64,000 nucleotides of DNA from contig NZ_JAFA01000009.1 in assembly GCF_000519185.1 (NCBI RefSeq), positions 248,503 through 312,502 on the forward strand, given 5' to 3'. The notes under the pieces are model-generated. The model ran no database searches, was not told where the DNA came from, and was given only the letters and a program-made list of their open reading frames with translations. The position numbers and the translations under genes are program-made. The stretch comes from Paraburkholderia nodosa DSM 21604. GTDB lineage: Bacteria; Pseudomonadota; Gammaproteobacteria; Burkholderiales; Burkholderiaceae. Below are positions 9,769-17,261 of the stretch, piece after piece. Positions within the stretch are counted from its first letter, which is position 1, and each line of letters opens with the position of its first letter.

Positions 9769-9770
9769 GA

Positions 9771-9841
9771 CGCCGGCGCGCGGGCGGTTGCCCGCGCGAG
9801 GCGTTTTTTCTTTATCTGTGGCGCCCTCTGCGAGGGGCGCC
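9771..9841 (+). terminator. Plus-strand intrinsic terminator plus second hairpin
   Basis: CGCGCGGGC (9777-9785) pairs with GCCCGCGCG (9790-9798) around a GGTT loop, extended by outer CGCC/GGCG, and is followed by TTTTTT at 9804-9809. That is a strong Rho-independent terminator for plus-strand transcription. A second stem, GGCGCCC (9820-9826) with GGGCGCC (9835-9841), lies just beyond and could serve the minus-strand AldA transcript, although it lacks a T-run on that strand. No plus-strand gene lies immediately upstream. Confidence 0.6.
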
Positions 9842-9871
9842 GTTCCTGCGATTAATCAGTATGTCGAACGA

Positions 9872-11293
9872 TCAGAACGGCATCACGACCAGGCGTGTTT
9901 GCGTGAATTCGAGCATGCCGTGCTTGCCGTCGTCGCCGCCGAGGCCCGAGCGCTTCCAGCCGGCGTGATAGCCCTGATACGGGTCTGCGGGCGTGCGGTT
10001 CACGTACAGTTCGCCGGCCTCGATCTCGTTCGCGACGCGCAGGGTCGTGCGGTAGCGCTCCGTAAAGAGCACCGACGAAAGGCCGAACTGGTGATCGTTG
10101 GCCATGCGCAGCGCGTCGTCGAGCGTCTCGTACGCAAGCACCGGCAGCACCGGGCCGAAGATCTCCTCCTGCACGATCTCCATGTCCTGGCGGCAATGCG
10201 TCAGCAAGGTCGGCGGATAGAAATGTCCCTTGCCTTCGGGCACGTAACCGCCCGTTTCGAGCTTCGCGCCTGCCGCCAGCGCGCGCTCGACCATCGCGTG
10301 GATCGCGGCGCGTGCGCTTGCGCTCACGAGCGGACCCATGCGGGTGGCGTCTTCGGCACGGTCGCCGATGCGCACGGCGCTCATCTTCTCGCGCAGCAGC
10401 GCGACGAAGCGGTCATGCACCGAAGCGTGCACGTACACACGTTCGATCGCCGTGCAAAGCTGGCCGCAATGCGTGGTTTTCGAGCGCACGATGGCCATTG
10501 CGGCCGTTTCGAGATCGGCGTCGTCTTCGATGATCGCGGGCGTCTTGCCGCCCAGTTCCAGCGACGGCCTGGCGATATTTTCCTTGCAGTAGTCGAGCAC
10601 CTTGCGGCCCGCGCTCACGCTGCCCGTGAGCGTGATCATGCCGACGTCCGCCTGCGTGCAGAGCACGGCGGCGGTGTCGTGGTCCATGGCCAGCACGTTG
10701 AAAATGCCCGCCGGCAGTTCCGCTTCCTGCGCTGCGCGCGCCACTTCGAACGCCGAGCACGGCGTGTTGTTGCTCGGCCGCACGACCACGGCGTTACCCG
10801 TGATGAGCGCCGGCGCGACCTTGCGCAGCAGCGTGTACACCGGGAAGTTGAACGGAATCAGGCACGCGGCCACGCCGATCGGCTCGCGCATGAGAATGAG
10901 GTTTTCGTTCGCGCTGTCGCTCGGAATCACCTCGCCTTCGATGCGGCGCGCCCACTGCGCGTGGTAGCGCAGGATTTCGGCGGCGTACTGCGCCTCGGCG
11001 GTCGCGTCCGCGACGCTCTTGCCCGACTCGGCGGCAAGCGCCGCGCCGATCTTCGGCGCGCGCGCCACGATCGCGTCCGCGAAACGGTTCAGGATGGCGC
11101 CGCGTTCGGCGGCGGGCAACTTGCGCCAGGCGCGCTGCGCGGCCTTGGCGGCCGCGACCGCGCGAACCGCGTCAGCAGCGCTCGCGGCGCTCACATGGCC
11201 GACCGCGTCGCCGGTTGCAGGGCTATGGACAGCGATCTGCGGCCCTTCGGCGCCGACGAACTGCCCATTGATGAAATTGAGGTCTGATCGCAT
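9872..11293 (-). CDS. AldA-type NAD-dependent aldehyde dehydrogenase (lactaldehyde/glycolaldehyde-like)
   Basis: This 473-residue enzyme oxidises a small hydroxyaldehyde to the acid with NAD(P)+. The catalytic glutamate is in SLELGGKTP and the nucleophilic cysteine in HCGQLCTAIERVYV, which has the ERVYV element typical of AldA rather than betaine aldehyde dehydrogenases. The start at 11293 (MRSDLNFINGQFVG) gives the standard N terminus; the longer frame adds 24 atypical residues. It is divergent from the DeoR-like regulator across 252 bases holding a clear inverted repeat. It may be the first gene of the run with the MFS, dehydratase and GMC genes, or serve deoxyribose catabolism by oxidising an aldehyde product. 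Confidence 0.86.
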   Translation of the reverse strand: MRSDLNFINGQFVGAEGPQIAVHSPATGDAVGHVSAASAADAVRAVAAAKAAQRAWRKLPAAERGAILNRFADAIVARAPKIGAALAAESGKSVADATAEAQYAAEILRYHAQWARRIEGEVIPSDSANENLILMREPIGVAACLIPFNFPVYTLLRKVAPALITGNAVVVRPSNNTPCSAFEVARAAQEAELPAGIFNVLAMDHDTAAVLCTQADVGMITLTGSVSAGRKVLDYCKENIARPSLELGGKTPAIIEDDADLETAAMAIVRSKTTHCGQLCTAIERVYVHASVHDRFVALLREKMSAVRIGDRAEDATRMGPLVSASARAAIHAMVERALAAGAKLETGGYVPEGKGHFYPPTLLTHCRQDMEIVQEEIFGPVLPVLAYETLDDALRMANDHQFGLSSVLFTERYRTTLRVANEIEAGELYVNRTPADPYQGYHAGWKRSGLGGDDGKHGMLEFTQTRLVVMPF

Positions 11294-11385
11294 GGATTGC
11301 TGCCGGTTTGGCGTTGCCGCCGCTTCATGAGAAAGGGCAGTATCCGTGCGGCATCGGGACGCCACAAACGATTAATTGTCGAGCG

Positions 11386-11408
11386 GAGCATGCGAAAAAC
11401 GCATGCTC
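11386..11408. promoter_or_regulatory. Inverted repeat in the aldA-deoR divergent region
   Basis: GAGCATGCG (11386-11394) and CGCATGCTC (11400-11408) form perfect 9-bp arms around an AAAAA spacer, lying between two divergent genes about 90 bases from the aldA start. The symmetry and position suggest an operator for a dimeric regulator, possibly the DeoR-like protein encoded to the right. The link is inferred. Confidence 0.55.
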
Positions 11409-11446
11409 GCCGAGTGAAGCGCGGGAGCGGCAAGAGCCAAAGCGCG

Positions 11447-11475
11447 TGGCCATTGCGCGCCTTGCTTGTTATAAT
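11447..11475 (+). promoter_or_regulatory. Probable sigma-70 promoter of the DeoR-like gene
   Basis: A consensus TATAAT at 11470-11475 is preceded by TGGCCA at 11447-11452 with a 17-base spacer. Transcription would begin about 70 bases before the ATG at 11546. Just downstream, TCTAACG at 11498-11504 resembles one half of the E. coli DeoR operator (TTAGA core), which would fit autoregulation; this resemblance is weak. Confidence 0.55.
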
Positions 11476-11545
11476 TCGCTCACGCAGACGAAACAAATCT
11501 AACGTCAGGCGAGCCGCAATCGCTCCGCGCCAGACAACCCACTCC

Positions 11546-12274
11546 ATGGCCAAAACCGACCGGCTGCGCGCCCTTGCCGACGCGCTCGCAAAACACAACG
11601 TCATGCATCTGCGCGATGCAGCCAGCGTGCTTGGTGTGTCCGAAATGACCGTGCGGCGCGACATCGCCGCGAATCCCGAGCGTTTTACGTATCTGGGCGG
11701 CTATATCGTGAGCGCGCAGGACGTGCCCAATACCGCCGGCTACTCGCTCGAACACGAAAAGGACCACTTCGCACAGGCCAAGGCGCAAGCGTCCGCGCAC
11801 GCGGCGCGACTCATCGCGCAGAACGACACCGTGTTCATCGACTGCGGCACGACGCTTGCCGCACTCGCGCGCCTCATCCCTTCGCAGTTGCAGATCACGG
11901 CGGTGTGCTATTCGCTCAACGTGGCGGAGATTCTGCGGCGCATGCCCAATGTGCGCATGATCTTGCTGGGGGGCGTGTACGTACCGTCGTCGGACTCGTT
12001 TGCCGGCGAAGAAAGCCTTGAAACGCTGCGCCGCATGGGCATCAACAAGGCGTTTATTTCAGCAGGCGGCGTGGACGCCGCGCGCGGCGTAACGTGCTGG
12101 AACTTCCACGAAGTGGCGCTCAAGCAGGCCGCCATGGCCAGCGCCGTGGAAAGTCATCTCGTTGTGGACGCCAGCAAGTACGGCATCGTGAAGGCGTGGC
12201 GCTTTTCGCAGGTGGACGACTTCAACTCCGTCATCACCGAAAAAGGCCAGACGCTGCGCGCGCACAGCGCATAA
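11546..12274 (+). CDS. deoR: DeoR-family regulator of deoxyribose/deoxynucleoside catabolism
   Basis: The 242-residue protein has an N-terminal DeoR helix-turn-helix (MHLRDAASVLGVSEMTVRRD, residues about 19-38) and a C-terminal sugar-phosphate-sensing domain with the DCGTT loop. Several stretches recall E. coli DeoR itself, namely LGGYIV, FIDCGTT and ITAVCYSLN, rather than GlpR or FruR types. That fits the deoxyribose-phosphate aldolase in the adjoining operon. The start at 11546 follows a strong TATAAT promoter; the frame is open further upstream but without homology. It is divergent from aldA and convergent with the ABC operon. It probably represses that operon until deoxyribose-5-phosphate appears; this is inferred from the family. 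Confidence 0.85.
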   Translation: MAKTDRLRALADALAKHNVMHLRDAASVLGVSEMTVRRDIAANPERFTYLGGYIVSAQDVPNTAGYSLEHEKDHFAQAKAQASAHAARLIAQNDTVFIDCGTTLAALARLIPSQLQITAVCYSLNVAEILRRMPNVRMILLGGVYVPSSDSFAGEESLETLRRMGINKAFISAGGVDAARGVTCWNFHEVALKQAAMASAVESHLVVDASKYGIVKAWRFSQVDDFNSVITEKGQTLRAHSA

Positions 12275-12279
12275 GCGCC

Positions 12280-12300
12280 GACCGGCCGCGAAGGCCGGTC
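12280..12300. terminator. Stem-loop between convergent deoR and ABC permease
   Basis: GACCGGCC (12280-12287) pairs perfectly with GGCCGGTC (12293-12300) around GCGAA. It lies six bases after the deoR stop and 20 before the end of the convergent permease gene, where a shared terminator is expected. There is no strong T-run. Confidence 0.55.
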
Positions 12301-12319
12301 GTGCCAATAGCTTGCCGAC

Positions 12320-13363
12320 TCAGCCGCGCCGGCGCAGCGCGAACAGCGTACCGGCCACCAGAATGAACGCGCCGACAATCACCTTCTGCCACGTGCTCGG
12401 CACGCCCACGAGAATCAGCACGTTGTTGATGAGCGTGACGAGCGCCACGCCGAGCAGCGTCCCCACGACCGTGCCGCTGCCGCCCGTAATGCGCGCGCCG
12501 CCCAGAATCACCGCCGCGATCACGTCGAGTTCCGAGCCCACGAGGTCAAACGGATTGGCAAGCCGGTTGTTCGCCACGTGCAAAATGCCTGCGACGCCGG
12601 CGAGAAACCCCGTATAGCCGAACACGAACAAGCGGATCGCGCGCAAGTTGAAGCCAAGCCGCTCCGCAATTGCCGTGCTGCCGCCCATGGCGTAGACGCC
12701 GCGTCCCATCATCGTGCGATTGAGCAGCCACCACGTGAGAATCGCGCCTGCCACGAGGGCGATCGCTGAGAGCGGTAGCACCGCGTTGAGCCCATCAGCC
12801 GTCTTGTAGGCAATGAGCGGAATGCGGCCAAAGTGGTCCATGCTGTGCGGGATGTTCATGAAGAACGTCGTACCCACGAAGGTGAGCAGCAGCCCGCGAT
12901 AGAGGTACTGCGTGCCGATCGTCACGATCAGCGAGGGCGCCTGCAGCCGGTGCACGAGCATGCCGTTGATCACGCCGAGCACGATGCCGCCCACGGCGCC
13001 CGTGAGCAGAATGAGCGCGAACGGCGCATCGGGCCACCACGCGAACACGGCTTTCGTGATCGAGTACATCGTGAGCGCGCCGATCGCCGTGAACGAGACG
13101 TCGATGCCGCCCGACGCCAGCACGACGAGCGTGCCGAGCGCGAACAGCGACGTGATCGTGGCCGAGTGCAGCAGGTCGAACAGCGTGGCCCACTGGAAAA
13201 AGCGCGGGTTGATCGAAGCGACGATCACGCAGGTAATGACGATCAGCGTGGCCGTGAACCACTCGGGATTGCGGGCGAGCTTCGCGCGCCAGTTGAGCGG
13301 CACACTCTGGCGCGCGACTTCGACGGTGTTGGACGACGTGCTCATTGTCTGATTCATGCTCAT
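12320..13363 (-). CDS. Sugar ABC transporter permease (RbsC-type), second permease
   Basis: This 347-residue inner-membrane protein of the RbsC/AraH family has about ten hydrophobic spans. The family motif regions ASGGIDVSFTAIGALT and VIAAVILGGARITGGSGTV are intact. It is the last gene of the long minus-strand operon, 29 bases after the ATPase. A second RbsC-type permease lies upstream at 16185-17222, so the channel is probably a heterodimer rather than the RbsC homodimer. The expected cargo is a pentose or deoxynucleoside, judged from the linked genes. Confidence 0.86.
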   Translation of the reverse strand: MSMNQTMSTSSNTVEVARQSVPLNWRAKLARNPEWFTATLIVITCVIVASINPRFFQWATLFDLLHSATITSLFALGTLVVLASGGIDVSFTAIGALTMYSITKAVFAWWPDAPFALILLTGAVGGIVLGVINGMLVHRLQAPSLIVTIGTQYLYRGLLLTFVGTTFFMNIPHSMDHFGRIPLIAYKTADGLNAVLPLSAIALVAGAILTWWLLNRTMMGRGVYAMGGSTAIAERLGFNLRAIRLFVFGYTGFLAGVAGILHVANNRLANPFDLVGSELDVIAAVILGGARITGGSGTVVGTLLGVALVTLINNVLILVGVPSTWQKVIVGAFILVAGTLFALRRRG

Positions 13364-13392
13364 GCGGTGTCCGGCAAAACGTTACGCGGAAT

Positions 13393-14913
13393 TCAGGCTG
13401 CCTCTGCAAGCAGCGCGCGGTACAGATCGGCCTCGGTTAGACCATCGGCGTGATGCTCTTCAGCGAGGCGCCCTTTACGCATCATCAGTACGCGGTCGCA
13501 GTTCTGCAGCAGCTCGGGCAGGTCGTCGCTCACGAGCAGAATGCCGATGCCGCGCTGCGAGAGCCGCTGCATGATGCGATAGATGATGTCCTTCGAACCG
13601 ACGTCCACGCCCACGGTCGGCCCGTGCAGGATCAGCACGTGCGGGTCGATGGCGAGCCAGCGGCCAATCAACACGCGCTGCTGGTTACCGCCCGACAGCG
13701 ACTGCACGGCCTTATCCACATCGGGCGTGGCGATCTGCAGTTCCTTCACGGTGTTTTCGGCCAACGCGCGTGCGCGCGTGCGGTCGATCTGCCCGAAGCG
13801 ATCGCGCAGGCTCGCGATCATCGCCGTGATCACGTTGTCGCGAATCGGCTTGTCGAGGAAAAGGCCTTCATTCAGGCGGTCTTCCGGCACGTAGCCAATG
13901 CGCGCGCGCCTCGCGTCGCCGGGCGTCGAAAGCTTGATCGCGCGGCCTTCGAGCACGATCTCGCCCGCATCGGCGGGCGCGACGCCCGCAAGCGCACGCG
14001 CGAGTTCGTTGCGGCCCGAATCGAGCAGGCCCGTCACGCCGAGAATCTCGCCGCGATGCAGCGTGAACGACACGTCGCTGAACAGGCCCGCGCGGCCCAG
14101 GCCGCGAACGTCGAGCAGCACGTCGGCTTCAGCCGCGACGTTGCGGTAGCGTTCGGTGGAAAGCTCGCGGCCCGTCATCAGTTCGCTCAACTGCGCCTTG
14201 GTGTAATTCGTGATCGGGCCTTGCGTCACTTTCTGGCCATCGCGCAGCACGATCACTTCGCCGCCGATCGCATAGCACTCGTCGAGCTTGTGGCTCACGA
14301 ACAGCACGGTCACGTCCTGCGCGCGCAGCTGGCCGAGCACGGCGATGAGGTTGGTCACTTCCTTTTGCGTGAGCGAGGTCGTGGGCTCGTCCATGATGAC
14401 GAACTTTGCCTCGCTCGCAATGGCGCGCGCAATGGCTACGAGCTGGCGCGTGGCGAGCGGCAGTTGCTCGATGAGCGTCGCCTGGAAGTCGGCGTCGCCC
14501 GGCAGGCCCACGGCCTTCAAGGCGCGCTCGGCCGTGCGGGCGAGTTCGCGGCGGTCGAACGTGCGCGCGAGACGTCCCGCATGCTCCGCGAGTTCGGTCG
14601 TGAGCCCCACGTTTTCCGCCACGCTCATGTTGGGCAGCAGCGAAAGATCCTGGTAGACAGTCTCGATGCCCGCCGCGAGCGATTCGAGCGGCGTGAGCCG
14701 CGCGTGGCGCGCGCCGTCGATCACCAGTTCGCCTTCGTCGGGCGGCTGCGCCCCGGAGATGATCTTGATGAGCGTGCTCTTGCCGCACCCGTTCTCGCCG
14801 AGCAGGTGATAGATCTGCCCGCGCTCGAACGCGAGCGTCACGCCGCGCAAGGCATGCACGCCCGTGAAGCGCTTGTGCACGCCGAGCACCTGCAATAACG
14901 GTTCTGAAGCCAT
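13393..14913 (-). CDS. Sugar ABC transporter ATP-binding protein (RbsA-type, two ATPase domains)
   Basis: This 506-residue protein carries two nucleotide-binding domains. Domain 1 has an intact Walker A (GENGCGKST, Lys45) and Walker B (VIMDEPTTSL), but its signature reads LPLATRQ instead of LSGGQ. Domain 2 has a good signature (LSGGNQQ), but a degenerate P-loop (GLLDSGRNE) and a Walker B segment LILHGPTVGVDVG, in which the usual Asp-Glu is replaced by His-Gly. Only the composite site made of domain 1 Walker motifs and domain 2 signature therefore looks catalytic. A weakened second site is common in RbsA relatives, but loss of both Walker B acids is notable. It is 73 bases downstream of the binding-protein gene. 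Confidence 0.87.
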   Translation of the reverse strand: MASEPLLQVLGVHKRFTGVHALRGVTLAFERGQIYHLLGENGCGKSTLIKIISGAQPPDEGELVIDGARHARLTPLESLAAGIETVYQDLSLLPNMSVAENVGLTTELAEHAGRLARTFDRRELARTAERALKAVGLPGDADFQATLIEQLPLATRQLVAIARAIASEAKFVIMDEPTTSLTQKEVTNLIAVLGQLRAQDVTVLFVSHKLDECYAIGGEVIVLRDGQKVTQGPITNYTKAQLSELMTGRELSTERYRNVAAEADVLLDVRGLGRAGLFSDVSFTLHRGEILGVTGLLDSGRNELARALAGVAPADAGEIVLEGRAIKLSTPGDARRARIGYVPEDRLNEGLFLDKPIRDNVITAMIASLRDRFGQIDRTRARALAENTVKELQIATPDVDKAVQSLSGGNQQRVLIGRWLAIDPHVLILHGPTVGVDVGSKDIIYRIMQRLSQRGIGILLVSDDLPELLQNCDRVLMMRKGRLAEEHHADGLTEADLYRALLAEAA

Positions 14914-14986
14914 GTCGTCTCTTCGTGACGTTGCGACGAAGCGCGCGCCGGGTCACAGGACCGCTGCGCGCGCCACCTTCTCCCGA

Positions 14987-15991
14987 TCAGAAGTTGTATT
15001 GCTTGTAGTTCGACTTGTCGACGCTCACCCAGCCCTGGCCGCGCACGATGATGCCCTTGCCCGGACCCTTCGATACCGTGACCTTCTCGTAGCCCGGCAG
15101 GCCGAGGTTCGCGCCGTTCTCCACGGTCTTGCCGTCGATCAGCATCATCGCGATCTTGTTCATGGCCATGCCCGCCAGCTTCGGATCCCAGAACGCAATG
15201 CCGTTGATCGCGCCGCTTTCCAGGTACTTGCCGGCCTCGGTCGGCAGGCCGGTGCCATACACGCAGATCTTGCCCTGCAGGCCCGCTTCCTCGACGGCGC
15301 GGCCAATGCCGATCACGTCGAGCGACGACGAGCCCTGGAAGCCCTTGATGTCCGGATGCTTGCGCAGCACTTCCTTGGCCACTTCATACGCGTGCTCGCC
15401 GTCGTTGTTGGTTTCGAGGTTGGTCTCGACGAGCTGCATCTTCGAAAACTTCTTCTTCGCGTTGTCGATGCCGCCGTCGGCCCACTGCACCTGCGAGCGG
15501 CTGCCGAGCGAGCCGACCATCGTCGCCCACTTGCCTTCGTTGTGCATGCACGAGGCGAGGCGGTCGTTGAGCGCCGCGCCGTAGGCGGAGTTGTCGAACG
15601 CCTCGACGTCGACCATCGTGTTCTTTTCGTTGTCGGCTTCGTGCGTGACGACCTTGATGCCGCGGTCCATCGCCTTCTTGAGCGCCGGTTCGAGCGTGGG
15701 CGGGTCATACGGCACGACCGCGATCGCGCTCACTTTCTTCGCGATCAGGTCGTCGATGATCTTCAGTTGCTGCGCGGCGTCCGCGCGGCCCGGCCCCGTC
15801 TGGTAGACCGAAACGTTCGGATTGTCCTTGCCGAATTCCTTGACGCCGTCGTCCATACGATTGAACCAGCTAATGCCGGTCACCTTCACCACCGTGACGA
15901 TGGTCGGGTTTTCCGCCGCATACGCCACGGCGGCCATGCCAGCGGCAAGTGCACACGCCGTGATTGCCACACTGAGTCGCTTGATCTTCAT
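14987..15991 (-). CDS. Sugar ABC transporter substrate-binding protein (RbsB/LsrB-type)
   Basis: This 334-residue periplasmic protein has a cleavable signal peptide (MKIKRLSVAITACALAAG, cleavage near AYAAENP) and a type I periplasmic-binding fold (VVKVTGISWFNRMDDGVKEF, then AIAVVPYDPPTLEPALKKAM). The layout resembles LsrB and rhamnose-type binders within the RbsB superfamily. The operon context (kinase, mutarotase, deoxyribose-phosphate aldolase) makes 2-deoxyribose, ribose or a deoxynucleoside the likely ligand rather than AI-2, since no LsrK, LsrF or LsrG homologue is present. Its start codon is 37 bases from the copy 2 repeat element. Confidence 0.86.
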   Translation of the reverse strand: MKIKRLSVAITACALAAGMAAVAYAAENPTIVTVVKVTGISWFNRMDDGVKEFGKDNPNVSVYQTGPGRADAAQQLKIIDDLIAKKVSAIAVVPYDPPTLEPALKKAMDRGIKVVTHEADNEKNTMVDVEAFDNSAYGAALNDRLASCMHNEGKWATMVGSLGSRSQVQWADGGIDNAKKKFSKMQLVETNLETNNDGEHAYEVAKEVLRKHPDIKGFQGSSSLDVIGIGRAVEEAGLQGKICVYGTGLPTEAGKYLESGAINGIAFWDPKLAGMAMNKIAMMLIDGKTVENGANLGLPGYEKVTVSKGPGKGIIVRGQGWVSVDKSNYKQYNF

Positions 15992-16028
15992 GTTCGATGT
16001 CTCCGTTTTTTATGTCGATCCGCAGTTT

Positions 16029-16111
16029 GCGCTTTAGCTGTCGACCGGAGTTCGGGCTTTAGCCCTTACTCCGGTCCCATGCAAAGCACTTACTGCGGTC
16101 CCATGCAAAGC
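16029..16111. repeat. Dispersed hairpin repeat, copy 2
   Basis: This block shares GCGCTTTAGCTGTCG and repeated GGTCCCATGCAAAGCAC with the block at 9622-9768. Its hairpin at 16045-16074 has the same 30-base size: CCGGAGT pairs with ACTCCGG, and GGGC pairs with GCCC around TTTA. Against copy 1, one inner pair has changed from T-A to G-C, so pairing is kept, although the neighbouring A-T pair is lost. It lies in the operon gap just before the binding-protein gene. Confidence 0.72.
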
Positions 16112-16137
16112 ACGTATGTCGCCCCGAAAGAGATGGC

Positions 16138-16201
16138 GGCGGACCTCCGAGGCTCGAGGGCCGCCTGCTACACCGTTCGGCCGGTCAGCCCGAGGTCCGC
16201 C
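16138..16201. other. Long stem-loop at the 3' end of the permease gene
   Basis: GGCGGACCTC (16138-16147) and GAGGTCCGCC (16192-16201) are perfect 10-bp arms 44 bases apart; the right arm is inside the last codons of the permease gene. There is further GGCCG/CGGCC pairing inside the loop. On the minus-strand transcript this would be a stable structure after the permease and before the binding protein, fitting differential expression of operon parts. No T-run follows. Confidence 0.45.
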
Positions 16202-17222
16202 CTTTGCTAGCAGACGCCCAGGCGCCGAGACCGAAAATCGCGCGCACCCGCTCGCCGCCCGCGAACGCGAGCGAGAGCAACAGCAGGAAGCCCCAGGCAC
16301 AGTCGCCGAAAAACTGCGAGACGCCCATCAGATTGAAGAGGCTCGAAAGGAATTGCAGCACCGTCGCGGCAAAGAACACGCAGATGATGCGTCCATAGCC
16401 GCCCGCCGGATTCACCCCGCCCATCACCGCAATGAGAATGGCGATCAGCAGATAGGAATTGCCGTAGTCCCATTTCGCGCTGAGCGTGTGCGAAACGCTC
16501 ACGAGCCCCGCGAGCGAGGCGAGCACGCCGCACATCGCGTAGGTCATGATCAGCATGCGCGCGCGCGGGATGCCGGCATAGAACGCCGCGCGCTGGTTCG
16601 TGCCCATCAGGTAGAGGCGCAGCCCGAACGGCGTGCGCCTGAGCAGCCAGCCCAGCAGCACGACCACGGCCACGAAGAGCAGGAACGAGATCGGCACCTG
16701 GAAAAACGTGCCGTTGCTGATATCGGCGAGCGGCTCGACGTAGTCCACGTGCACGGAGGCGCCGTTGCTCAGCGCCACCGCGAAGCCCGTGAAAAGCAGT
16801 TGCGTGCCGAGCGTGCAGAGAATGGGCGTGAGCCCGAGGCGCGCGATCACCACGCCGTTCAGCAGGCCGCCAAGGAGGCCCATGCACACGACGATCACGC
16901 AGAAGAGCGCCGTATACAGCATGGGGGAGTCGTCGCCGCTCACGAGGCGCGGCACCACTAGCGCGGCGATCATGCCCGAAAGATTCGCGAGCCCCACGCC
17001 GGAAAGGTCGATGCCGCCGTTGCCCGACAGCATGGAGAGCATGATGCCGAGCGCGAGCAGCGCGACTTCGGGCAGTTGCGCGCCCATCGACTGCAGGTTG
17101 TCGATGCCGACGAACTGCCCGCGCGACACCCAGACCGCGACCAGCACGACCAGCAGGTTCACGGCCAGCAGGAAGTTCAACTGGCGGTCGCCGAACCATT
17201 TGGCAAAGAGTGCAGACTTCAT
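16185..17222 (-). CDS. Sugar ABC transporter permease (RbsC-type), first permease
   Basis: This inner-membrane subunit of 345 residues has about ten spans and the family features SGNGGIDLSGVGLANLSG and ILIAVMGGVNPAGGYG. The start at 17222 (MKSALFAKWFG) has GGATGAGG just upstream; two in-frame ATG codons further up (17231, 17258) are less well placed. It pairs with the permease at 12320-13363 and is the first transporter gene of the operon, 39 bases after the kinase. A 193-base gap with a stem-loop and the dispersed repeat separates it from the binding protein. Confidence 0.85.
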   Translation of the reverse strand: MKSALFAKWFGDRQLNFLLAVNLLVVLVAVWVSRGQFVGIDNLQSMGAQLPEVALLALGIMLSMLSGNGGIDLSGVGLANLSGMIAALVVPRLVSGDDSPMLYTALFCVIVVCMGLLGGLLNGVVIARLGLTPILCTLGTQLLFTGFAVALSNGASVHVDYVEPLADISNGTFFQVPISFLLFVAVVVLLGWLLRRTPFGLRLYLMGTNQRAAFYAGIPRARMLIMTYAMCGVLASLAGLVSVSHTLSAKWDYGNSYLLIAILIAVMGGVNPAGGYGRIICVFFAATVLQFLSSLFNLMGVSQFFGDCAWGFLLLLSLAFAGGERVRAIFGLGAWASASKGRTSG

Positions 17223-17261
17223 GGACCTCATCCTTTGCGGTGTGTTTTCACCTGGCAACGT

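Noticed and set aside
14987-17222. Autoinducer-2 (Lsr) uptake system
   Set aside because: The binding protein resembles LsrB, but LsrK, LsrF and LsrG homologues are absent while deoxyribose genes share the operon.
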